Shown here piece by piece: positions 7,638-13,151 of a stretch of 16,300 nucleotides of DNA (the first letter of the stretch is position 1; each line of letters starts with the position of its first letter). This DNA is from JANNXY01 sp031409775 (lineage in GTDB: Bacteria > Patescibacteriota > Minisyncoccia > Phycocordibacterales > CAIZIN01). Under the pieces are notes generated by a model, which searched no databases, was not told where the DNA came from, and saw nothing but the letters and a program-made list of their open reading frames with translations. The stretch lies in NCBI GenBank assembly GCA_031409775.1, contig JANNXY010000051.1, positions 1 through 16,300 on the forward strand, in the 5' to 3' direction. The position numbers and the translations under genes were made by a program.

Positions 7638-7655
7638 CCATATTGGAAAATATGG
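7638..7655. other. Small hairpin in the rpsD-rpoA gap
   Basis: CCATATT at 7638-7644 pairs perfectly with AATATGG at 7649-7655 across a four-base loop. On the minus strand it is followed a few bases later by TTTTT. The stem is short and AT-rich. It may be a weak attenuator, a processing site that separates rpoA from the upstream ribosomal genes, or chance. Confidence 0.35.
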
Positions 7656-7658
7656 CAA

Positions 7659-8279
7659 CTATCTCTTGTAAAATTCCAAAACTGAAGTCAAACTGAAATT
7701 CATAACCGAGGCATCGTATATCGGCAACCCTTCGACTGTGATGGTCTTTCTAGACAAGTCGGACTTGAGCCAAGCTGGGAATACTGCATCAGCCGTTCTC
7801 TCTGCTAGAGCTGCAAACATCGCACTCCCCGCACTACCTTTGCGGACAGAGATGACCTCACCCTTCTTAACCTTGTATGAAGGAACAGTTACATTGACAC
7901 CATCGACTGTGATATGACCATGAGAGACCATCTGACGAGCAAAGAATCGTGTATGAGCAAGTCCTCCACGTAGAACTGCGTTGTCGAGTCTAGATTCTAG
8001 GGACTGATACAGCGCTTCCTCTGGATTGGCTGCTTTCTTTTCTAATACAGCCTTTACATATTTCTTGAACTGTCTCTCTGTAATGAGATATGTAAATCGT
8101 ACCTTCTGCTTCTCTAGCATCTGGACTCCGAAGTCAGTCTTCGGCCTCATGCCACCCTTACCCTTGTTTCTACCCATAGTCTTCTCACCTTCCTTGAGCG
8201 AGTATTTCTTGCCAGATGTCTTTTCGAAAATATGTGCGCCGAGACGTCTAGCTATTTTGTATTTTGGTCCTATTATCAT
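7659..8279 (-). CDS. rpsD: Small ribosomal subunit protein uS4
   Basis: uS4 is a primary 16S rRNA-binding protein that nucleates 30S body assembly. The 206-residue product has the N-terminal basic region (KYKIARRLGAHIFEKTSGKKYSLKEGEKTMG...) and a helical domain (EKQKVRFTYLITERQFKKYVKAV). An S4 RNA-binding domain follows (about residues 97-160: LESRLDNAVLRGGLAHTR, then QMVSHGHITVDGVNV). The C terminus (NFSLTSVLEFYKR) corresponds to the usual LIVEYYSR-type end. It lacks the N-terminal zinc-binding cysteines found in some bacteria. It lies 17 bases after rpsK. Position and length are normal, and no Shine-Dalgarno sequence is visible. Confidence 0.97.
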   Translation of the reverse strand: MIIGPKYKIARRLGAHIFEKTSGKKYSLKEGEKTMGRNKGKGGMRPKTDFGVQMLEKQKVRFTYLITERQFKKYVKAVLEKKAANPEEALYQSLESRLDNAVLRGGLAHTRFFARQMVSHGHITVDGVNVTVPSYKVKKGEVISVRKGSAGSAMFAALAERTADAVFPAWLKSDLSRKTITVEGLPIYDASVMNFSLTSVLEFYKR

Positions 8280-8296
8280 AAATTTATTGAAATTAA

Positions 8297-8713
8297 TTAT
8301 ACTCTACGAGGTTTCTTTGGCTTTGGTCCATTGTGTGGAACAGGTGTTCTGTCCTGGATCGAAGAAATAATAATACCTTTAGCTACGAAGCTTCGGATAG
8401 CTGATTCTCGACCTGAACCAACACCTTTGACCACCACAGCGACTTCCTTCATACCCATGAGGTGAGCTTTGGCAGCTAGAACTTCACCGATCTTTGCTGC
8501 TGCAAACGGTGTACCCTTCTTAGCACCCCTAAATCCCAATGACCCAGATGATGACCAGGCTAGAGGATTACCTTTAATATCAGATAATGTAACAAGTGTA
8601 TTGTTGTAAGTTGACTGTACTGATAAAATACCGACTTCCGCCTTTTTCTTGGATCCTGCAGATGGCTTCACCACTGCATCTCCTTCTGTTTTTGCTACTT
8701 TGATTTTTCCCAT
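8297..8713 (-). CDS. rpsK: Small ribosomal subunit protein uS11
   Basis: uS11 lies on the 30S platform near the mRNA exit. The 138-residue product has a lysine-rich N-terminal extension (about 1-25), followed by the conserved core: GILSVQSTYNNTLVTLSDIKGNPLAWSSSGSLGFRGAKKGTPFAA in shortened family form, GVGSGRESAIR, and the end ISSIQDRTPVPHNGPKPKKPRRV. This C terminus matches the universal VTPIPHNGCRPPKRRRV pattern, with Cys replaced by Pro-Lys. It is between rpsM (eight-base gap) and rpsD in the standard alpha-operon order. The identification is firm. Confidence 0.97.
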   Translation of the reverse strand: MGKIKVAKTEGDAVVKPSAGSKKKAEVGILSVQSTYNNTLVTLSDIKGNPLAWSSSGSLGFRGAKKGTPFAAAKIGEVLAAKAHLMGMKEVAVVVKGVGSGRESAIRSFVAKGIIISSIQDRTPVPHNGPKPKKPRRV

Positions 8714-8721
8714 ATTATTTA

Positions 8722-9102
8722 TTATTTCTTTTCTACTGCCTTGCGTCCGGATCCCATAGTCTTTCTCACATTACCACGGACGGTTCTGGAATTAGTCTTT
8801 GTCCTTTGACCTTTGACCGGGAGTCGTCGGATATGACGAATGCCTCTGTATGCCTTTATGTCTTTGAGTCTCTTCACATTGCTTCCGATCTCGCGTTTGA
8901 GATCACCCTCGAGCTTAAATGACTCGATGAGTCGTCTGATCTCGTTCTCCTGATCTGATGTGAGGTCTTTGGCAACCGTACCATGAGAGATACTTGCACT
9001 ATCTAGTATTGAATGTGCACGGGATCGTCCAACACCATACAGCGTGGTTAGTGCAATCTCTAGTCTTTTGTTATCTGGAATGGTGATGCCGAATACTCTC
9101 AT
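8722..9102 (-). CDS. rpsM: Small ribosomal subunit protein uS13
   Basis: uS13 is a protein of the 30S head that forms bridges to the 50S subunit and touches P-site tRNA with its basic tail. The 126-residue product begins MRVFGITIPDNKRLEIALTTLYGVG. It has the helix-two-turn-helix core, then AYRGIRHIRRLPVKGQRTKTNSRT, which is the family signature. It ends in a lysine/arginine-rich tail (GSGRKAVEKK). It is separated from rpmJ by nine bases and from rpsK by eight, so it is a middle gene of the operon. The AAGGA seen upstream is the end of rpmJ and lies too far from the ATG to act as a ribosome binding site. Confidence 0.97.
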   Translation of the reverse strand: MRVFGITIPDNKRLEIALTTLYGVGRSRAHSILDSASISHGTVAKDLTSDQENEIRRLIESFKLEGDLKREIGSNVKRLKDIKAYRGIRHIRRLPVKGQRTKTNSRTVRGNVRKTMGSGRKAVEKK

Positions 9103-9111
9103 AATTATTTA

Positions 9112-9228
9112 TTATCCTTGTCTTTGTTTATCACGAGGTTCTTTCTTGCAAACAACATAAACATAGCCCTTTCTTCGGACTATCTTGCAACTTGCACATC
9201 TTTTTTTGACAGATGATTTAACCTTCAT
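9112..9228 (-). CDS. rpmJ: Large ribosomal subunit protein bL36, with His33 replaced by Asp
   Basis: bL36 is the smallest 50S protein and normally a zinc knuckle with three Cys and one His. I translated this 38-residue protein by hand; it starts MKVKSSVKKRCASCK and ends in CKKEPRDKQRQG. It has Cys11, Cys14 and Cys27, but the fourth zinc ligand, His33 in Escherichia coli (CSAEPKHKQRQG), is Asp33 (GAT, one base from CAT). The site may bind zinc through Asp, bind it weakly, or no longer need it. It follows infA by 55 bases and precedes rpsM by nine. A good promoter lies just upstream (9247-9275). Length and position are normal. Confidence 0.93.
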   Translation of the reverse strand: MKVKSSVKKRCASCKIVRRKGYVYVVCKKEPRDKQRQG

Positions 9229-9246
9229 GTTTTATAAAGTCTAGCT

Positions 9247-9275
9247 ATTCTAGCACAGGTAGAATTTCTTATCAA
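9247..9275 (-). promoter_or_regulatory. Internal promoter upstream of rpmJ
   Basis: On the minus strand, TTGATA (9275-9270), exactly 17 bases, and TAGAAT (9252-9247) each match the sigma70 hexamers at five of six positions. It lies in the 55-base gap between infA and rpmJ. Predicted transcription would begin about 10-12 bases before the rpmJ ATG, giving the ribosomal-protein/rpoA genes a start independent of infA. Confidence 0.55.
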
Positions 9276-9283
9276 GTGGCTTA

Positions 9284-9499
9284 TTAGAGTCGCTTGATAA
9301 TTCGTCCCTTGCCACCATAAGGATCGAGTTGAACCTCCACATGATCCCCTACTAAGACTCGGATCTTGTGCATTCTCATCTTGCCAGCCAGGTAGCACAA
9401 CAGCTCAACTTCGTTTGTAAATTTAACCTTGAACATGGTGTTCGGAAGTGCCTCTGTAACGTAACCTGTGCTTGTAGTGATTGTGTCCTTGGGATGCAT
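9284..9499 (-). CDS. infA: Translation initiation factor IF-1
   Basis: IF-1 binds the 30S A site during initiation. The 71-residue product is one OB-fold and matches the family along its length: GYVTEALPNTMFKVKF, the LAGKMRMHKIRVLVGDHVEV core (usually ISGKMRMHYIRILPGD), and DPYGGKGRIIKRL at the end. The usual MAKED start is MHPKD here, and the usual HIS before GKMRM is YLA. In many bacteria, including many reduced genomes, infA follows secY, adk and map; here it follows a surface-protein gene instead, so the ribosomal cluster has been broken upstream. A TATAAG lies ten bases before the ATG. Confidence 0.96.
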   Translation of the reverse strand: MHPKDTITTSTGYVTEALPNTMFKVKFTNEVELLCYLAGKMRMHKIRVLVGDHVEVQLDPYGGKGRIIKRL

Positions 9500-9509
9500 G
9501 TGTGAGAAG

Positions 9510-9515
9510 CTTATA
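9510..9515 (-). promoter_or_regulatory. Possible -10 element before infA
   Basis: TATAAG on the minus strand is ten bases before the infA ATG, the same distance as the TATAAT before rpoA. No good -35 is seen at 16-18 bases; a TTGACT lies about 21 bases upstream, inside the end of the previous gene. It may supply the start of the ribosomal operon, which otherwise has no clear head promoter. Confidence 0.35.
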
Positions 9516-9530
9516 GTAGCAGAGATATGG

Positions 9531-10856
9531 TTAGTTAGTCAACTGAGTTTCCTCGGTTATAATGGTAATCTTGGCTGGGTCACTCGGTAGCATCGGCATC
9601 CATAGTGGACTGATCGTAACACTTGCTCTAGATAACTCTGGGTGGGTATCGACCAGTGATCTAACCTGAGACTTTCTCTGACCCTTTACAAACTCAGTAA
9701 CCTTTACTACATCCACACTCGATATGATATTTGCCTTACCTGAAATACTACCTACCAAACTTGTATCAGTGATGGAATCTATGGTAAGAAATAACGTGTC
9801 GTACGACTCAACTCTACCGTACTCAAATGGTAAAACGGGTTTAGAATTCTGTATTATACGCTCGATGTCTGATTTCTTTAGAATACTTGCCTTGATAGTA
9901 GCAGTTATCGATATAGTGGCTTGCTCACCAGTACCAGAAACCGATTTATCACTATATGACACTACAGTTGAACCTGGAATAAGTATAAACTCTGGGGGCA
10001 TGCGTACTTTGGTATCCTCTATTAGCTTCTTCTCTAGATCTGTCCTGATCTGGGATACAGCTTTTGCTGAAACTGCCTCATCGATGACTTTCTCTACACC
10101 AACGAAACCTCCTGTGATCGGGCTACTACTGCGGGCAAATATTGATTTGAATTTGTCGGTATTTGCGAAGCCAGGGATGGTAAAGTCAGTCTCTTTGCTA
10201 TTGTATGATTCCCCAGCTTCGTCAGAGTACACTGAAACCTCTATACTTCCGGGGACCTTCTTGCCACTAACTGTCTTTATGCCGGGTACGTTGACTGCTT
10301 TGTCTATTCTGTAAATCTTGCCAGAAGTTGCTTGGAAACGGGTGTTCTTGACCAATGTCTGGGGTGCTGTAGAGAAATTGTTGTAGATTACAATCTTGCC
10401 GGATGCTTTGCGAGAAACATTCTGCATAGCTCCTGCGGCGACCTGTGCGCTCATGTCTGTAGAATACGTGATAGTGTCGAATGTGACCTCGTTGGGCGCA
10501 GGGTTCGTGCTACCTACAAATTTGGCATTGATATCTGTCTCTACCACTGCTGGTACTATGGTCACTTCTGCCTTGAGCAATGCAAATGATGCACCAACCG
10601 AAGCAATTAGTATAATTATCAAAACAAATATAAACTTGAGTAATGAACCTTTGTGTTTGTTGCCAATAGAGCTGAAGTAACCATCGGGTATTGAAGTGTT
10701 TTTGGTAAAAACTTCTGCTTTGGTACCGTCTGATGCAGGGTGTTGGTTGTGAGTGTGATGATGTACTTCACCACGACCAGACGAGCGATCTGGTATCGTT
10801 ATGTTTCTGATTGATCTTTTATCAGGAGGAACTACGTCGAAAAATTTATTCTTCAT
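9531..10856 (-). CDS. Single-pass membrane protein with baseplate-J-like outer domain
   Basis: The 441-residue product has a cytoplasmic N-terminal part (1-70), one membrane helix (about 73-94, LKFIFVLIIILIASVGASFALL) and a large outer domain. The outer domain has the pattern ASGKIVIYNNFS, LVKNTRFQATSGKIYRI and VNVPG, then a Ser/Thr-rich strand region with YNSKETDFTIPGF. I associate this with Patescibacteria proteins annotated as baseplate J/gp47-like. The rest is beta-rich and likely lies at the cell surface. A histidine cluster (HHHTHNQH, residues 32-39) occurs in the cytoplasmic segment. It follows the upstream gene by six bases, so the two form one transcript; a soluble PilM-like partner plus a bitopic protein recalls the PilM-PilN pair, but I have no direct evidence for a pilus role. 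Confidence 0.7.
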   Translation of the reverse strand: MKNKFFDVVPPDKRSIRNITIPDRSSGRGEVHHHTHNQHPASDGTKAEVFTKNTSIPDGYFSSIGNKHKGSLLKFIFVLIIILIASVGASFALLKAEVTIVPAVVETDINAKFVGSTNPAPNEVTFDTITYSTDMSAQVAAGAMQNVSRKASGKIVIYNNFSTAPQTLVKNTRFQATSGKIYRIDKAVNVPGIKTVSGKKVPGSIEVSVYSDEAGESYNSKETDFTIPGFANTDKFKSIFARSSSPITGGFVGVEKVIDEAVSAKAVSQIRTDLEKKLIEDTKVRMPPEFILIPGSTVVSYSDKSVSGTGEQATISITATIKASILKKSDIERIIQNSKPVLPFEYGRVESYDTLFLTIDSITDTSLVGSISGKANIISSVDVVKVTEFVKGQRKSQVRSLVDTHPELSRASVTISPLWMPMLPSDPAKITIITEETQLTN

Positions 10857-10862
10857 ATACAG

Positions 10863-11915
10863 TTATTCTAATACCCTAGGGTTATAGATGCAAGACATGT
10901 TGTAAGGATTAGTTAGAAACAGTCTGGGCACATCAAGCGAGGAATTAATCATGGACCATAGCTTGGCCGCCAAATGAGCATACCCGGGTGAAGCGACTAC
11001 GATGTTGGTACGCGGTACGGCGCTCACCCCGCATACTTCATTAAGTCCTCCAATCATCTGGCTCTCGAACTCTAGATAGCATTTATCAAATGCTATCTGC
11101 TCCGACTTGCTAAGGCTCCTCGCACCTACAGAGTACCCAGAAATCGCCTCGCCAATTATCGCAGTGTTGGAGCCATATACCTCTGTCATACTGCGCTCGA
11201 ATGAAGCAATCCCGTATGGAATCGATAGGAGGGATACAGCACCACTAGGCTTGTGAAATACGAACTCGGTATTTTCTGTACCTGCAAATACTGTAACATA
11301 TTCATTTGGGGCGAACTTCTCTGTGTGCATTCTCGCAGTGAGCTCGTCGTACTCTGTTACATGTCTAGTAGCATGTATGCCTTGGCCTGCTGTAAACCTG
11401 TCGATAATCCGTATCATCGCCTGATCTATGTATGTATCGGTGAGGCAAATGGTTGCATTCTTGACCTTCGTGGTGGAATCAATATTTATCGAATCTGCTG
11501 CATAACCATTTACCTCGGATACGAAATAAGTACGACTGATATGTAGTGCTGGATCCTGGTGTTTAGCCTTGGAAACTCGAATAGATCTAATATGTTCCTC
11601 TATGAATTTGTGTGAAAGTGTAAAGGGCCTGCCAGTATCGATATGATGCAAGGCGGATTTAGACTTGGACCATGCGAGCGAATGTATGTATACTGCGTCC
11701 CCGATAGAGTACAGTTCAGAATGTTTGCGTATAAATCCTATAACATGTTCAGACACAACCCTACCGAGAGTCTGACCCACTCTAGAATAAATCTGCCTCG
11801 CAGTAGGCTTGGTAGAATACTGGATATATTCCCTATGCTCAAATACTTGCTCCTGTGCAAATATCGCTACAGAAACACTGTGTGGTGTTAGCTCACAAAC
11901 TAATGTGCATTTCAT
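10863..11915 (-). CDS. Possible actin-fold (PilM/ASKHA-like) protein, unknown function
   Basis: The product is 350 residues from the preferred start MKCTLVCELTPHSVSVAIF; the frame is open a further 19 codons, but those overlap the promoter and a fragment of another gene. The N terminus (strand, turn, SVSVAIF strand) resembles the first phosphate-loop hairpin of actin-like ATPases such as PilM or FtsA. A later segment (YVTVFAGTENTEFVFHKPSGAVSLLSIPYGIASFERSM) could be the second hairpin, with PYG in place of the usual GG turn. Key glycines of an active ATPase are not clear, so nucleotide binding is uncertain. No membrane helix or signal peptide is visible. The partner gene starts six bases downstream and encodes a membrane-anchored surface protein, so this may be its cytosolic scaffold. 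Confidence 0.55.
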   Translation of the reverse strand: MKCTLVCELTPHSVSVAIFAQEQVFEHREYIQYSTKPTARQIYSRVGQTLGRVVSEHVIGFIRKHSELYSIGDAVYIHSLAWSKSKSALHHIDTGRPFTLSHKFIEEHIRSIRVSKAKHQDPALHISRTYFVSEVNGYAADSINIDSTTKVKNATICLTDTYIDQAMIRIIDRFTAGQGIHATRHVTEYDELTARMHTEKFAPNEYVTVFAGTENTEFVFHKPSGAVSLLSIPYGIASFERSMTEVYGSNTAIIGEAISGYSVGARSLSKSEQIAFDKCYLEFESQMIGGLNEVCGVSAVPRTNIVVASPGYAHLAAKLWSMINSSLDVPRLFLTNPYNMSCIYNPRVLE

Positions 11916-11921
11916 GGAGTT

Positions 11922-11927
11922 ATTATA
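11922..11927 (-). promoter_or_regulatory. -10 element for leaderless actin-fold gene
   Basis: TATAAT on the minus strand ends six bases before the ATG at 11915, the same geometry as at 983 and 4338. The -35 region is weak (TTCCCC at the best spacing). The element lies inside the last codons of the orphan fragment 11923-12285, and it supports the choice of the internal ATG as the true start. Confidence 0.5.
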
Positions 11928-12285
11928 TAACGTATTGGTGGTTTGGGGAAAGTGAATAATTGATCCACACACTAAATACTGTGCTTTCGTTTAGAGAGAT
12001 CTCTAGGCCTCTGATAGCAGAGAGTTCTTTCTTGTAGAGAGTAGTATCATTATGGAAACGATTGTAGTAGTTGTGGCGCAGAACTGCATCGATACGGAGG
12101 CCTTTCCAGGAGAAGGAGTAGGGTTGGCCTGCGGAGTTTACGACTGCTATGTTGTTGGAGATGGCTACTTTGTTGCCTGTGGGGATCTGGGTGCTGCCCA
12201 TGATCGTTCCTAGTTCGTCGGCGGTAGATTGGTAGCGACTTTGGTAGTCGAGGGCGGTGGATTTTTCAAAGTAGAAATCTTTCAT
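11923..12285 (-). pseudogene. Orphan core fragment duplicated from the transglutaminase-like gene
   Basis: A 120-codon open frame whose residues 9-104 or so are nearly identical to residues 389-483 of the large transglutaminase-like protein at 13152-16160; only one residue differs (HND here, HDD there). The nine residues before (MKDFYFEKS) and 16 after (SVWINYSLSPNHQYVI) are unrelated to that protein. It contains no complete domain and no signal peptide, so I treat it as a gene remnant, although it starts right behind the FG-GAP-like gene and could be translated. Its 3' end contains the -10 element of the next gene. It may be left over from a second full-length paralogue. Confidence 0.7.
11974..12259. 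repeat. Copy A of a 286-bp direct repeat
   Basis: This segment aligns without gaps to 14631-14916 (constant offset 2657). I count eight mismatches in 286 bases, about 97% identity. Seven of the eight are silent in the shared reading frame. Both copies have the same orientation, so recombination between them would delete the DNA in between, including the FG-GAP-like gene. Confidence 0.95.
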
Positions 12286-12288
12286 TTT

Positions 12289-13098
12289 TTAATTCAATAT
12301 ATCTGGGATAGTTTGCCAGCTAATTATATCTTTATATTCCTGACTATCTATATTGATTTGACTCTGGGCTTGAAGAACATAAACATTATCTTTTAGAGTA
12401 TATACTCGTTTGGTACGTTTTGTGTTATCTTCCTCACCAGCAGGAGTAAGGTTGTCTAGTGTAATTAGCTCTAGAATTTTATCATTGTCTAAATCCCTGA
12501 GAAAAATTGCTCTAGCTCCATGATATGACTGTACATCAATTAAATTTTCTGCAGGATATTCTCCAGTAATTGCTTTATTTCTATCGACACCCTCTGTAGA
12601 TAAAAGGGTTGCAAATAAATACTCATTATTATCGTTTATTAAAACCCAGGCAGTTCTCATAAGTCTATTATCAGCAGAATCTCCGATCGCGAATATATCA
12701 AGATCAGTATCATTATCAACATCGATCAAATGAGATTCTATTATGATTAAATTTAACAACCTAGATTCTATATATTTTTCTAAAATAATATTCTCTTTTT
12801 CTTGAAAATTAAATATTGCAATGGCTCTATTGAACTCGTGGCCACCTGCAATTAAGATTTTGCCAACCTCATAGATTTCATATGAAAGTCTAATTTGTTC
12901 GAGCCTATTTTCTAGATTTAAAAAGATCCTTTCTTTTGTTGAGGATATAAATCCCTGCCTAATTCGATTTTTAAAGTCAATTTGTTCACCTTCTGTATTA
13001 TATAGTACAAAATCAAGATCTGTCTTTTGAATAGTACTTGGAACTTCATTTGTTTTACGTAAGTCTTCAATTTTAAAAAAACTGTACGTTGATATCAA
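12289..13098 (-). CDS. FG-GAP/VCBS-like exported protein with disrupted start
   Basis: The open frame has 269 codons from a TTG, but the frame continues upstream to 13137 and encodes KKLTLIIIVLILISTYSFF, a clear signal peptide or membrane anchor. The only ATG (13136) is out of frame by one base, because the A-run after it has seven A; eight would give an in-frame MKKKLTLIII start. The mature part has two calcium-loop-like motifs, DVDNDTDLD (residues 126-134) and DLDNDKILE (202-210), each followed by a strand, as in FG-GAP/VCBS beta-propeller repeats. DNA is visibly AT-rich compared with the ribosomal region. It follows the large transglutaminase-like gene by about 15 bases and probably shares its transcript. 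Role unknown; surface binding is one possibility. Confidence 0.65.
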   Translation of the reverse strand: MISTYSFFKIEDLRKTNEVPSTIQKTDLDFVLYNTEGEQIDFKNRIRQGFISSTKERIFLNLENRLEQIRLSYEIYEVGKILIAGGHEFNRAIAIFNFQEKENIILEKYIESRLLNLIIIESHLIDVDNDTDLDIFAIGDSADNRLMRTAWVLINDNNEYLFATLLSTEGVDRNKAITGEYPAENLIDVQSYHGARAIFLRDLDNDKILELITLDNLTPAGEEDNTKRTKRVYTLKDNVYVLQAQSQINIDSQEYKDIISWQTIPDILN

Positions 13099-13126
13099 AA
13101 TTAATACGATAATGATTAGTGTTAAC

Positions 13127-13133
13127 TTTTTTT
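13127..13133 (-). other. A7 homopolymer at the frame break of the FG-GAP-like gene
   Basis: Seven A (T on the plus strand) follow the ATG at 13136-13134. One more A would place that ATG in frame with the signal-peptide-like sequence. It could be a true mutation, a slippage site that switches the gene on and off, or a sequencing error. Confidence 0.6.
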
Positions 13134-13151
13134 CATACTAGTTTTAGTTAT

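Noticed and set aside
9724..10314. A 196-codon plus-strand open frame
   Set aside because: It is antisense to the baseplate-J-like gene, with no domain, promoter or sensible N terminus.
11916..11972. A 19-residue N-terminal extension of the actin-fold-like protein
   Set aside because: These codons overlap the -10 element and the end of the orphan fragment; the internal ATG at 11915 gives the family-like N terminus.
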